Assembly (NCBI RefSeq): GCF_002906155.1
Contig: NZ_MUJK01000003.1
Location: 248,001 to 312,000 of the forward strand
Length of the DNA: 64,000 bases
Direction: 5' to 3'
From: Pseudomonas laurylsulfativorans
GTDB taxonomy: Bacteria; Pseudomonadota; Gammaproteobacteria; Pseudomonadales; Pseudomonadaceae
Below the pieces are notes generated by a model. It saw only the letters and a list, made by a program, of their open reading frames with translations. It was not told the origin of the DNA and ran no database searches. The position numbers were made by a program, and so were the translations under genes. This document shows, one piece after another, positions 8,030 to 17,119 of this stretch (its first letter is position 1; every line of letters begins with the position of its first letter).

Positions 8030-9439
8030 ATGATCCGCACCTATTTTGATGAAATGTACGATGCCGGCGGCCAGGTCCGCCCGCACTATCGGGAGTTTGC
8101 CCGTTGGCTGGCCGAGACGCCTGACGAGCTTCTGGCACAACGGCGACGCGAGGCCGATTTGCTGTTTCATCGCGCCGGGATAACGTTCACGCTTTACGGG
8201 GACGAGCAGGGCACTGAGCGCCTGATTCCCTTCGACACCATTCCCCGCAGCATTCCCGCCAGTGAATGGCGGGTTGTCGAGCGCGGCTGCATCCAGCGGG
8301 TCAAGGCGTTGAACATGTTCCTTGCTGACCTCTACCACGAGCAGCGCATCATCAAGGCCGGCATCATTCCGGCCGAGCAGGTGCTGGCCAACGAGCAGTA
8401 TCAGTTGGCGATGCAGGGTCTGGATTTGCACCGCGATATCTATTCGCACATCTCCGGCGTCGACCTGGTGCGCGATGGCGATGGCACTTATTACGTGCTC
8501 GAAGACAATCTGCGTACACCCAGCGGCGTCAGCTACATGCTCGAAGACCGCAAGATGATGATGCGCCTGTTCCCCGAATTGTTCGCGGCGCAACGCATCG
8601 CCCCAATTGACCATTACCCGAACCTGCTGCTCGACACCCTGAAAAGCTCCAGCCCGATCGATAACCCGAGCGTGGTGGTGCTGACACCCGGCCGCTTCAA
8701 CAGTGCGTTCTTCGAACATGCGTTTCTGGCGCGGGAAATGGGCGTGGAACTGGTGGAAGGCGCGGACCTGTTCGTGCGTGACGACAAGGTCTACATGCGC
8801 ACCACTGACGGGCCGAAAGCGGTCGACGTGATTTATCGTCGCCTCGACGATGCGTTCCTCGATCCGCTGGCGTTCAACCCGGAATCGATGCTCGGCGTGC
8901 CGGGGCTGCTGTCGTCCTACCGTTCCGGCAACGTGGTGCTGGCCAATGCCATCGGCACGGGGGTGGCGGACGACAAGTCGGTGTATCCGTTCGTTACCGA
9001 CATGATCCGTTTCTACCTTGATGAAGAGCCGATCCTGAAGAACGTGCCGACCTGGCAGTGCCGTAATCCGTCTGAACTTTCCCACGTACTGGCCAATCTT
9101 CCAGAACTGGTGGTCAAGGAAACCCAGGGCTCCGGCGGGTACGGAATGCTGGTGGGGCCGGCGGCGACGGCGGCGGAGATCGAAGCCTTTCGCGCACGCA
9201 TCATCGCCAAGCCCCATGCGTATATCGCGCAACCGACGCTGTCGCTGTCGACCTGTCCGACCTTTGTCGAAAACGGCATTGCGCCACGCCACATCGACTT
9301 GCGGCCGTTTGTCCTGTCGGGTCGTGAAACCCGGGTCGTGCCCGGCGGCTTGACCCGTGTCGCCCTGCGCGAAGGCTCCCTGGTGGTCAACTCCTCCCAG
9401 GGTGGCGGAACCAAGGACACCTGGGTGGTCGAGGATTAA
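8030..9439 (+). CDS. circularly permuted ATP-grasp protein
   Basis: 469 residues of the circularly permuted type-2 ATP-grasp family (COG2308). Typical segments are GITFTLYGDEQGTERLIPFDTIPR, YYVLEDNLRTPSGVSYMLEDRK, VVKETQGSGGYGMLVG and the final basic/glycine stretch VVNSSQGGGTKDTWVVED. The family is predicted to form amide bonds (amidoligase) on an unknown peptide-like product. ATG 8030 is chosen because it gives the standard MIRTYFDEMYDA start. The alpha-E gene begins 12 nt later and the transglutaminase gene overlaps that one, so the three are co-transcribed. Confidence 0.93.
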   Translation: MIRTYFDEMYDAGGQVRPHYREFARWLAETPDELLAQRRREADLLFHRAGITFTLYGDEQGTERLIPFDTIPRSIPASEWRVVERGCIQRVKALNMFLADLYHEQRIIKAGIIPAEQVLANEQYQLAMQGLDLHRDIYSHISGVDLVRDGDGTYYVLEDNLRTPSGVSYMLEDRKMMMRLFPELFAAQRIAPIDHYPNLLLDTLKSSSPIDNPSVVVLTPGRFNSAFFEHAFLAREMGVELVEGADLFVRDDKVYMRTTDGPKAVDVIYRRLDDAFLDPLAFNPESMLGVPGLLSSYRSGNVVLANAIGTGVADDKSVYPFVTDMIRFYLDEEPILKNVPTWQCRNPSELSHVLANLPELVVKETQGSGGYGMLVGPAATAAEIEAFRARIIAKPHAYIAQPTLSLSTCPTFVENGIAPRHIDLRPFVLSGRETRVVPGGLTRVALREGSLVVNSSQGGGTKDTWVVED

Positions 9440-9451
9440 AGGAAGCCTGCC

Positions 9452-10402
9452 ATGTTAAGTAGAACTGCCTCGGATTTGTATTGGATGTCACGTTACCTGG
9501 AGCGCGCGGAAAACCTCGCTCGGATGCTCGACATCAGTTATTCGCTGTCGCTGATGCCGCAAGACGGTCGTGGCGACGGTTTGCATGAACTGGCCATGCC
9601 GCTGTTGATCACCGGCACCCTTGACGATTACCTGGAGCGCCATGGCGAATTGCATGCCGAACGGTTGCTGCATTTCTTCGCTCTGGATGCGGCCAACCCG
9701 GCGAGCATCTACAGCTGCCTCGGTGCAGCAAGGGCCAGTGCCCATGCGGTGCGTGGGCGCATCACCGCCGACATGTGGGAAAACATCAACGCCACCTGGC
9801 TGGAAATTCGCGGCATTGCCGAGCAGGGGTTGAGTCGCTACGGCATGAGCCGTTTCTGCGAGTGGATCAAGGAGCGCTCCCACCTGTTCCGGGGCGCGTC
9901 CTACGGCACCATCATGCGTAACGATGCGTTTCGCTTCATTCGTCTGGGGACCTTTATCGAACGGGCGGACAACACGTTGCGCCTGCTCGATGCTCGCTAC
10001 GAAATGGCCGGCGATCAGGCCGAAGCGGTCAGCGATGGCACCGCTCATGCGTATTACCAATGGAGCGCGTTGTTGCGGGCGTTGTCGTCGTTCGAGGCCT
10101 ACACGGAAATCTACCGAGACGCTCCCGGCGCCCGGCATGTCGCCGAATTGCTGTTGCTGCGCGCCGACGTACCGCGCTCCCTGCGCGCCTGCACCGAAGA
10201 GATCGACCAGATCCTCGCGCAATTGCCCGGGGCCAACGGTCGTCCCGCACAACGCCTGGCGGCAGAAATGGACGCGCGCCTGCGTTACACCGGCATCCAT
10301 GAAATTCTCGAAGAAGGCCTGCACGCCTGGCTGACCGAATTCATTCCGCTGGTGCGCCAGTTGGGTAACGCGATTCACAGTTCTTACCTGGAGGCGGCAT
10401 GA
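9452..10402 (+). CDS. alpha-E domain-containing protein
   Basis: 316-residue all-helical protein of the alpha-E family (COG2307), beginning MLSRTASDLYWMSRYLERAENLARMLD as the family does. A second conserved block is FRFIRLGTFIERADNTLRLLDARYE. The biochemical role is unknown; the fixed genetic linkage to permuted ATP-grasp and transglutaminase proteins suggests a structural or substrate-handling part in the same pathway. It overlaps the next gene by 4 nt (ATGA), indicating translational coupling. Confidence 0.92.
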   Translation: MLSRTASDLYWMSRYLERAENLARMLDISYSLSLMPQDGRGDGLHELAMPLLITGTLDDYLERHGELHAERLLHFFALDAANPASIYSCLGAARASAHAVRGRITADMWENINATWLEIRGIAEQGLSRYGMSRFCEWIKERSHLFRGASYGTIMRNDAFRFIRLGTFIERADNTLRLLDARYEMAGDQAEAVSDGTAHAYYQWSALLRALSSFEAYTEIYRDAPGARHVAELLLLRADVPRSLRACTEEIDQILAQLPGANGRPAQRLAAEMDARLRYTGIHEILEEGLHAWLTEFIPLVRQLGNAIHSSYLEAA

Positions 10403-11220
10403 GACTTTCCATTAGCCACGAGACCACCTATCACTACGAAGACAAGGTGCGGGCGAGCATCCAGTACTTGCGACTGACACCTCACGACAGCGAGCGCCAG
10501 CACGTGCTCAGTTGGCAGCTCGATCTGCCGCGCCCGGTGCGGGCGCAACTCGATCCGTTCGGCAACATTCTGCACGTGCTGACCATGGACGAGCCGCACG
10601 AAGCAATCATCATCGGCGCCCGTGGCCAGGTGGATATCGACGAATTGCGCGAGGCCGAACACGAGAGCCAGTCGGCACTGCCGTTTCTGCGCTTCACCCG
10701 TTTGACCGAGGCCGACGCGGCCCTGCGGGCGTTCGCCGAGAAGGCATGCAAGCAGCGTCGCGACCGCACGGCGCTGATCGATCTGATGCATGGTCTCAAC
10801 CAGCATATGACCTACACGCCGGGCTCCACGGAAGTGGACACCAGTGCGGCCCAGGCCTTTGCCGGGCGTTCCGGCGTGTGTCAGGACCACACCCATGCGT
10901 TTCTCGCCTGCACCCGCAGCCTGGGGGTTCCGGCGCGTTACGTGTCGGGTTACCTGTACAGCGAAAACAGCGAACACCTGGCCAGCCACGCTTGGGCCGA
11001 AGCCTGGCTGGATGATGCCTGGTACAGCTTTGACGTGACCAACGAACTGGCCCGGCCGGAACGTCACCTGAAACTGGCGGTGGGCCTGGATTACCTGGAT
11101 GCTTGCCCGGTGCGCGGGATGCGTCGGGGCGGCGGGTGTGAGCAGATGCATGCCAAGGTATCGGTTTCGCCGACACCGGCACCGGCACCGGCACCAGTGA
11201 TTTCCGTGCAGCAACAGTAA
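10399..11220 (+). CDS. transglutaminase-like cysteine protease family protein
   Basis: 273 residues with the N-terminal bacterial transglutaminase-like domain (RLSISHETTYHYEDKV) and the catalytic triad in order: Cys in GRSGVCQDHTH, His in ASHAWAEAW and Asp in YSFDVTNE. The tail carries a Pro-Ala run (PTPAPAPAPAP), probably a flexible end. The family may hydrolyse or transfer amide bonds, which pairs naturally with the ATP-grasp ligase two genes upstream. No signal peptide is seen, so it acts in the cytoplasm. Confidence 0.92.
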   Translation: MRLSISHETTYHYEDKVRASIQYLRLTPHDSERQHVLSWQLDLPRPVRAQLDPFGNILHVLTMDEPHEAIIIGARGQVDIDELREAEHESQSALPFLRFTRLTEADAALRAFAEKACKQRRDRTALIDLMHGLNQHMTYTPGSTEVDTSAAQAFAGRSGVCQDHTHAFLACTRSLGVPARYVSGYLYSENSEHLASHAWAEAWLDDAWYSFDVTNELARPERHLKLAVGLDYLDACPVRGMRRGGGCEQMHAKVSVSPTPAPAPAPVISVQQQ

Positions 11221-11247
11221 CCGCGATCTTAATTTAGACACCAGCCA

Positions 11248-11318
11248 CTGTAGGAGCCCGGCTTGCCGGCGATGGCGCTCTCAAGGACGCTATCGTCGGC
11301 AAGTCGGGCTCCTACGGT
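11248..11318. repeat. REP pair, GTAGGAGCCCGGC variant
   Basis: Arms CTGTAGGAGCCCGGCTTGCCG and GTCGGCAAGTCGGGCTCCTACGG flank a short GATGGCGCTCTCAAGGACGC spacer. It separates two convergent transcription units. Confidence 0.85.
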
Positions 11319-11328
11319 GCGCGGTTCA

Positions 11329-12162
11329 TCAGGGTTTGCTCGCGGAAGTAACTTTGCGCCCAGCCATATGCTTCAAATATCCCACCAACATCCTCAGATC
11401 CCCCTCCGGCAACACCTCGGTCGAAAACCCGGGCATCTTCGCCTGCGGCCACTGGCGCAAACTCTGTGGATCGCGGATATAGCGCTTGAGGAAGTCCGCG
11501 CCGAAATACTCGGTCGGGTTGTACGGAATATTCAGGTCCGGCCCGAACTGCGCGTCCCCGGCACCATTGAGTCGATGGCACGCCAGGCAGTTCTTCTGGA
11601 ACAACGCAAAACCCTTGTTCACCGGATCATCCGCCTTCAAGGCCGGATCGGGCAGCAGGGCAGGAAAGCGCTCGGCCACGGGCGCCAGGCGCTTGATGCT
11701 CGCCACCTGGAACGGCCATTGTTCGGGGCTGATGTTGCCGGCCTGCGGGTTGGTCCAGACCAGATAGAACGGCCCGGCCCCCGGCTTGTCTTCGGATAGC
11801 GGTGGCCAGGGGGTGGCCGGGTCTTCAATCGCCAGCCACGCCCGCGCGCCCTGGGTATTGAGCAGCGGCGCAGCGGTCATTTCGGCGGCAAAGCCATCCA
11901 GGGCCACGGCTTGCAGGTGGTCGTCAGGCTTGATACCGGTCAGCAGTGCGGACAGAGGCACGGCGCGGTAGTTCATGTCCCGTTTGTAGGAAACATCGTT
12001 GCTGATGCTGATGGTTTGAACCTGAGGGTGCTTGAGCAATTCCTCGGTCTGCCAGGTGCGACTGTTCGCGCCCAGCTCCAGGTTCAGCTGTGCGGCATAA
12101 AGGGGCGAGCCGAACAACAGGGCCCCGAGCAGAATAAGCATTTTCAAGTGATTGCCGTCCAT
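11329..12162 (-). CDS. exported cytochrome c family protein
   Basis: 277 residues with an N-terminal signal peptide (hydrophobic MLILLGALLFGSPLYAA). The C-terminal third is a class I cytochrome c domain: haem motif C192-L-A-C195-H196 and a probable Met ligand in AKMPGF. Residues 25-160 form an extra domain reminiscent of the sulfite-oxidase/molybdopterin-type fold often placed before such haem domains, but no cofactor site is visible. Probably a periplasmic electron carrier. Partner unknown. Met8 (12141) is an alternative start. Confidence 0.8.
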   Translation of the reverse strand: MDGNHLKMLILLGALLFGSPLYAAQLNLELGANSRTWQTEELLKHPQVQTISISNDVSYKRDMNYRAVPLSALLTGIKPDDHLQAVALDGFAAEMTAAPLLNTQGARAWLAIEDPATPWPPLSEDKPGAGPFYLVWTNPQAGNISPEQWPFQVASIKRLAPVAERFPALLPDPALKADDPVNKGFALFQKNCLACHRLNGAGDAQFGPDLNIPYNPTEYFGADFLKRYIRDPQSLRQWPQAKMPGFSTEVLPEGDLRMLVGYLKHMAGRKVTSASKP

Positions 12163-12273
12163 GTCGTGGAAGTGCCGTCAAGGTTGGCACAGCCACGCTG
12201 GCCCGGGTAGCGGGCCAGTCACATTTTGATAGTGGCAATTCAAAACCTGTGACGCCGTATCTTTTAGACGCGA

Positions 12274-12369
12274 CTAGCCGATTACCTTGGTCAGGTTCGG
12301 CAGTATCAACAACAGTGTGGTGGCAAAAAGGATGAGCCCGGCTTGACGTACTTTCGATTGTTTGAACAT
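12274..12369 (-). CDS. 31-residue single-helix membrane protein
   Basis: Short frame MFKQSKVRQAGLILFATTLLLILPNLTKVIG: a basic start, one hydrophobic helix and a short end. An AAAGGCGG sequence lies about 9 nt upstream of ATG 12369. The charge distribution and ribosome site look real for a small membrane protein. Function unknown. It could also be a leader peptide, although the next minus-strand gene lies 112 bp downstream. Confidence 0.5.
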   Translation of the reverse strand: MFKQSKVRQAGLILFATTLLLILPNLTKVIG

Positions 12370-12765
12370 GGCTTGACCGCCTTTATTGTTATTTCCTGAT
12401 GCCTGCCTGCATATCTCCATGTCGGCAGCGCGTTGCACTTCCTGTAGTGACGAGCGCCTCGGCAAAACCCGACGACAACTTCGTACAAGTTCACATTAGA
12501 GCCCGCGCTGCGCTTGGTTTAGATCCATTTCGTATGGTGTCGTTACGAATTGCTTTAAAAAAGGCATGAGGCCTATTGCCAGCTTCTTTGGCGCCCGTTG
12601 GCTAGACAGCTTGGTGTCCTGAAACGGTTAAACCGGTAGCTGACTACCGTCCGTCTGAGCGTGTGCGTCAACGTCTGTGAGCGCTGCGGTCATTGAATCA
12701 AACGCGGCTCGGGCCAAGAGTGGGCACTCGGAATTTATCCACCTGCACTGCGGTTCGAGGATGTC
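12370..12765. other. intergenic region upstream of thiolase gene
   Basis: Roughly 400 bp without a convincing gene. It contains the near-palindrome TTCGTA/TACGAA at 12529-12549 and a hairpin CGGTAG/CTACCG at 12634-12649. The first would suit a TetR/FadR-like repressor and lies 217 bp before the thiolase start. Promoters for both flanking genes must be here; I cannot place them with confidence. Confidence 0.4.
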
Positions 12766-13971
12766 ATGACCCAAGCATTGATTTTCGACGCGTTACGCAC
12801 GCCCCGTGGCAAAGGCAAGGCCGATGGTGCCTTGCACAGTGTCAAACCGGTGAACCTGGTTGCCGGTTTGCTTACCGCACTGCAACAGCGCACGGCGCTG
12901 GACACCAGCCAGGTCGATGACGTGGTGCTCGGTTGCGTGACGCCGATTGGCGATCAGGGCTCTGACATCGCCAAGACCGCCGCTCAGGTGGCCGACTGGG
13001 ATGTCAGTGTGGCGGGCGTGCAGATCAACCGTTTCTGTGCTTCGGGGCTGGAGGCGGTCAACCTCGGGGCGATGAAAGTGCGCTCCGGTTTTGAAGACCT
13101 GGTGGTGGTCGGTGGCGTCGAGTCGATGTCCCGGGTGCCGATGGGCAGCGACGGCGGTGCCTGGGCGCTGGATCCGGCGACCAATCTGCACAGTCACTTC
13201 ACGCCACAGGGTGTGGGCGCCGACCTGATCGCCACCCTTGAAGGCTTCAGCCGTCAGGACGTCGATGCCTACGCCCTGCATTCCCAGCAAAAGGCTGCGC
13301 GGGCACGGGCGGATGGCTCGTTCAACAAGTCGCTGGTGCCTGTGCAGGACCAGAACGGCATCGTCCTGCTCGATCACGATGAGTTCATCCGCGCCGAATC
13401 GACCCTGGAAGGCCTGGGCAAGCTCAAGCCGAGTTTCGAGATGATGGGGCAGATGGGCTTCGATGCCACCGCACTGCGGGTGTACAGCCATGTGGAGCGG
13501 ATCAATCATGTGCACACCCCAGGCAACAGCTCCGGGATTGTCGATGGCGCGGCGCTGATGCTCATCGGCTCCGAAGCAAAGGGCCGGGCGCTGGGCTTGC
13601 AGCCACGGGCGCGGATTGTCGCTACGGCGGTCACCAGCACCGATCCGACCATCATGCTCACCGGCCCTGCGCCGGCGACCCGCAAGGCGTTGGCCAAGGC
13701 CGGGCTGCGGGTCGAAGACATCGATCTGTTCGAGGTCAACGAGGCGTTTGCTTGCGTGGTGCTGAAATTCATCAAGGACATGGCCGTCGATCCGGACAAG
13801 GTCAATGTCAATGGCGGTTCCATCGCCATGGGGCATCCGCTGGGCGCCACAGGCTGCGCCATTCTCGGCACGCTGCTCGATGAACTGGAAGCCCGACACC
13901 TGCGCTACGGCCTCGCGACCCTGTGTGTCGGCGGCGGCATGGGCATTGCCACCATCATCGAACGCCTCTGA
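12766..13971 (+). CDS. acetyl-CoA C-acyltransferase (thiolase)
   Basis: 401 residues of the thiolase II family. The acyl-accepting cysteine is C91 in [12 protein letters not shown]; the general-base pair is H356 in [10 protein letters not shown] and C387 in CVGGGMG. It should cleave 3-ketoacyl-CoA (or condense two acyl-CoAs). The next gene, 24 nt downstream, encodes the hydratase/dehydrogenase, so the pair forms a complete beta-oxidation unit distinct from a canonical fadBA order (here thiolase first). Confidence 0.93.
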   Translation: MTQALIFDALRTPRGKGKADGALHSVKPVNLVAGLLTALQQRTALDTSQVDDVVLGCVTPIGDQGSDIAKTAAQVADWDVSVAGVQINRFCASGLEAVNLGAMKVRSGFEDLVVVGGVESMSRVPMGSDGGAWALDPATNLHSHFTPQGVGADLIATLEGFSRQDVDAYALHSQQKAARARADGSFNKSLVPVQDQNGIVLLDHDEFIRAESTLEGLGKLKPSFEMMGQMGFDATALRVYSHVERINHVHTPGNSSGIVDGAALMLIGSEAKGRALGLQPRARIVATAVTSTDPTIMLTGPAPATRKALAKAGLRVEDIDLFEVNEAFACVVLKFIKDMAVDPDKVNVNGGSIAMGHPLGATGCAILGTLLDELEARHLRYGLATLCVGGGMGIATIIERL

Positions 13972-13995
13972 GCCCGGACTTCAAGGAACCTAGAT

Positions 13996-16140
13996 ATGAG
14001 CGAAGCCATTCGTTACGAAAAAGGCCAGGACCAGATCGTTGTCCTGACCATCGACATGCCGGGCCAGAGCGCCAACACCATGAACGCGGTGTACCGCGAG
14101 GCCATGGCTGACTGTGTTGCGCGCCTGGTGGCCGATAAAGACAGCATCGCTGGGGTGATCATCACCTCGGCCAAGAAAACCTTCTTTGCCGGCGGCGACC
14201 TCAACGAACTGATCAAGGTCGGCAAGCCTGAAGCCAAAGCCTTCTACGACATGGTGCTGACCCTCAAGGGGCAGTTGCGCACCCTGGAAACCCTCGGCAA
14301 ACCGGTGGTCGCGGCGATCAACGGCGCGGCACTCGGCGGCGGCTGGGAAATCTGCCTGGCCTGCCATCATCGCGTGGCGCTGGACAATCCATCGGTGCAA
14401 CTCGGCCTGCCGGAAGTCACCCTTGGCCTGTTGCCGGGCGGCGGTGGCGTGGTGCGCATGGTGCGCATGCTCGGGATCGAGAAAGCCCTGCCGTATCTGC
14501 TCGAAGGCAAGAAAGTTCGCCCGCAACAGGCATTGCAGGCGGGGTTGATCGACGAACTGGCAGCGGACTCCGAAGAGTTGGTGGCCAAGGCGAAGGCGTG
14601 GATTCTCGCCAACCCGGTAGCGGTTCAACGCTGGGATGTGAAGGGCTACCAGATTCCGGGCGGTACACCGTCAAGCCCGAAAGTCGCACAGATGCTGGCG
14701 ATTGCGCCGTCGATCCTGCGCAGCAAAACCCAGGGCACGATGCCCGCGCCGGAGAAAATCCTCTGTGCAGCGGTCGAGGGCGCCCAGGTGGATTTCGACA
14801 CGGCGCACCTGATAGAAACCCGCTACTTCACCGAACTGACCACCGGCCAGGTCTCGAAAAACCTGATTGGCACGTTCTGGTTCCAGCTCAACGAAATCAA
14901 TGCCGGTGGCTCGCGGCCTAAAGGGGTTGCGCCTTATGTCACCCGCAAGGTCGGCGTGCTCGGCGCCGGGATGATGGGCGCTGGTATTGCGTTTGTCAGC
15001 GCATCGGCCGGCATCGAGGTGGTGCTCAAGGACATCAACCTTGCCGCGGCGCAGAAGGGCAAGGCGCATTCGGCGGCGCTGCTGGACAAGAAAGTCGCTC
15101 GTGGACAAATGAGCATCGAGCAACGCGACACCGTGCTGTCACGCATTCAACCTAGCGAAAGCGATGCCGATCTCGGCGGTTGCGACCTGATCATTGAGGC
15201 CGTGTTCGAGGATCGTGAGTTGAAGGCCAAGGTCTCGCTGGCCGCACAGAAAGTCGTCGGCGCGGACGCGGTGATCGCCTCCAACACCTCGACCTTGCCG
15301 ATCAGCGGCCTGGCGTGCGCCGTGCCCGATCAGGGCAAGTTCATCGGTCTGCATTTCTTCAGCCCCGTGGAAAAAATGCCGCTGGTGGAAATCATCAAGG
15401 GCGCCAATACCAGCGAAGAAACCCTGGCCCGCGGGTTCGATTTCGTCCTGCAAATCAAGAAAACTCCGATTGTGGTCAACGACAGCCGTGGATTCTTCAC
15501 CTCAAGGGTGTTCGGCACCTTTACCAATGAAGGCATCGCCATGCTGGGCGAAGGCGTGAGCGCGGCGATGATCGAGACCGAAGCGCGCAAGGCCGGCATG
15601 CCTGTAGGTCCGCTGGCGATCTCTGACGAAGTTTCCCTCAGCCTGATGAGCCATATCCGCCTGCAAACCGCCAAGGACCTGCAAGCAGAAGGCAAACCGC
15701 TGATAGAACATCCGGCATTCGCCGTGATTGATTTGCTGCTCAATGAATACAAGCGTCCGGGCAAGGCTGCCGGTGGCGGTTTCTACGCGTATCCGGCGGG
15801 CGGCCAGAAACACCTGTGGCCTGAATTGAAGACCCGTTTCGAGAAAGTCGATGGGCAGATTTCGCCGAAGGATGTACGTGATCGCTTGCTGTTCGTGCAG
15901 GCCATCGAAACCGTGCGCTGTGTGGAGGAGGGCGTGTTGACCTCGACGGCGGATGCCAACATTGGCTCGATCTTCGGCATCGGTTTCGCCGCCTGGACCG
16001 GCGGTGCGCTGCAATTCATCAACCAGTACGGCGTGCGGGATTTTGTTGCCCGCGCCGAGTATCTGGCCAGGCAGTATGGCGAGCGGTTCGCGCCGCCCGC
16101 ATTGCTGCTGGAGAAGGCAGCCAAAGGGGAGGCGTTCTAA
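13996..16140 (+). CDS. bifunctional enoyl-CoA hydratase / 3-hydroxyacyl-CoA dehydrogenase
   Basis: 714 residues, FadB/FadJ type. Residues 1-190 form a crotonase domain with the oxyanion-hole segment AAINGAALGGGWE and the LPEVTLGLLPGGGG loop. A Rossmann domain begins near 318 with G323-A-G325-M-M-G328. The 3-HAD catalytic His lies in IGLHFFSPVEKMPLVEII. The second dehydrogenase-type helical domain closes the protein. It hydrates enoyl-CoA and oxidises the product for the thiolase encoded upstream. Substrate chain length is not evident. Confidence 0.93.
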   Translation: MSEAIRYEKGQDQIVVLTIDMPGQSANTMNAVYREAMADCVARLVADKDSIAGVIITSAKKTFFAGGDLNELIKVGKPEAKAFYDMVLTLKGQLRTLETLGKPVVAAINGAALGGGWEICLACHHRVALDNPSVQLGLPEVTLGLLPGGGGVVRMVRMLGIEKALPYLLEGKKVRPQQALQAGLIDELAADSEELVAKAKAWILANPVAVQRWDVKGYQIPGGTPSSPKVAQMLAIAPSILRSKTQGTMPAPEKILCAAVEGAQVDFDTAHLIETRYFTELTTGQVSKNLIGTFWFQLNEINAGGSRPKGVAPYVTRKVGVLGAGMMGAGIAFVSASAGIEVVLKDINLAAAQKGKAHSAALLDKKVARGQMSIEQRDTVLSRIQPSESDADLGGCDLIIEAVFEDRELKAKVSLAAQKVVGADAVIASNTSTLPISGLACAVPDQGKFIGLHFFSPVEKMPLVEIIKGANTSEETLARGFDFVLQIKKTPIVVNDSRGFFTSRVFGTFTNEGIAMLGEGVSAAMIETEARKAGMPVGPLAISDEVSLSLMSHIRLQTAKDLQAEGKPLIEHPAFAVIDLLLNEYKRPGKAAGGGFYAYPAGGQKHLWPELKTRFEKVDGQISPKDVRDRLLFVQAIETVRCVEEGVLTSTADANIGSIFGIGFAAWTGGALQFINQYGVRDFVARAEYLARQYGERFAPPALLLEKAAKGEAF

Positions 16141-16235
16141 GGGAACGATGACGCATTTCGGGGCTTGCCTTGTCACAGTGTTTCAAGGCAGGCTCTGGGG
16201 TGTGCATTATTCCCATCACGTGTCAGGTATTTTTT

Positions 16236-16958
16236 ATGTCGTTACGCATCTGCATTCTGGAAACCGACCACCTGCGTCCGGAATTGGTTGACCAATATCA
16301 GGGCTACGGGCAGATGTTCAAACACCTGTTTTCGCAGCAGCCGATTGCCGCCGAGTTCACGGTCTATAACGTGGTGCAGGGTGAGTACCCAAGCGACGAC
16401 CTGACGTTCGACGCTTACCTGGTGACGGGCAGCAAGGCCGACTCCTTCGGCACCGACCCGTGGATCGAAACCCTCAAGAAATATCTGCTGACCCGCTACG
16501 AGCGCGGCGACAAGCTGCTGGGCGTCTGCTTCGGTCATCAGTTGCTGGCACTGCTGCTCGGTGGCAAGAGCGAGCGTGCAACCCAAGGCTGGGGTGTCGG
16601 CACCCACAACTACAAGCTGGCCGCCAAGGCTCCGTGGATGAACCCGGTGCGCGAGGAACTGACGTTGCTGATCAGTCACCAGGACCAGGTCACGTCGCTG
16701 CCGGAGAACGCCACGGTCATCGCATCCAGTGATTTCTGTCCGTTTGCCGCCTACCACATCAACGATCAGGTGCTGTGCTTCCAGGGGCATCCGGAGTTCA
16801 TTCACGACTACTCTCGCGCCCTGCTGGAGATTCGTCAGGATGCACTGGGCCAGCAGATTTACTCCAAAGGCATTGCGAGCCTGGAGCAGGAGCACCACGG
16901 CACCACGGTTGCCGAGTGGATGATGCGGTTTGTCGCGCACAAGCCATCAGCTGTTTAA
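16236..16958 (+). CDS. class I glutamine amidotransferase-like protein
   Basis: 240 residues with an intact GATase-I triad: nucleophile C98 in LLGVCFGHQLL, H185 and E187 in CFQGHPEF. The family (YfeJ/GuaA-N-like) removes or transfers glutamine amide nitrogen, or hydrolyses gamma-glutamyl compounds; the substrate is unknown. ATG 16236 is chosen over an upstream GTG-type start because it gives the typical MSLRICILETDH beginning. No obvious functional link to the upstream beta-oxidation genes. Confidence 0.85.
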   Translation: MSLRICILETDHLRPELVDQYQGYGQMFKHLFSQQPIAAEFTVYNVVQGEYPSDDLTFDAYLVTGSKADSFGTDPWIETLKKYLLTRYERGDKLLGVCFGHQLLALLLGGKSERATQGWGVGTHNYKLAAKAPWMNPVREELTLLISHQDQVTSLPENATVIASSDFCPFAAYHINDQVLCFQGHPEFIHDYSRALLEIRQDALGQQIYSKGIASLEQEHHGTTVAEWMMRFVAHKPSAV

Positions 16959-16967
16959 AGTTAAAAA

Positions 16968-17119
16968 CATCGCGAGCAGGCTTGCTCTCACAGTGGATCT
17001 TTGGTGTTGCACAGATCAATGTGGGAGCGAGCCTGCTCGCGAAGGTCGTGAACGATAGCGCGTTGAACCAGGTACACAGCGGCGCCCTTGGGTGTTTCGC
17101 GAGCGAGCTCGCTCCTACA
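16968..17119. repeat. cluster of three REP arms
   Basis: Contains CGCGAGCAGGCTTGCTCTCACAG, then GTGGGAGCGAGCCTGCTCGCG, then TTTCGCGAGCGAGCTCGCTCCTAC. The last arm overlaps the stop codon of the convergent CorA-type gene at 17115, an unusual intrusion of a REP into a coding end. Confidence 0.85.

Noticed and set aside
16968..17119. Repeat cluster considered as a CRISPR array
   Set aside because: Repeats are inverted REP arms with irregular spacing, there are no unique equal-length spacers and no cas genes.
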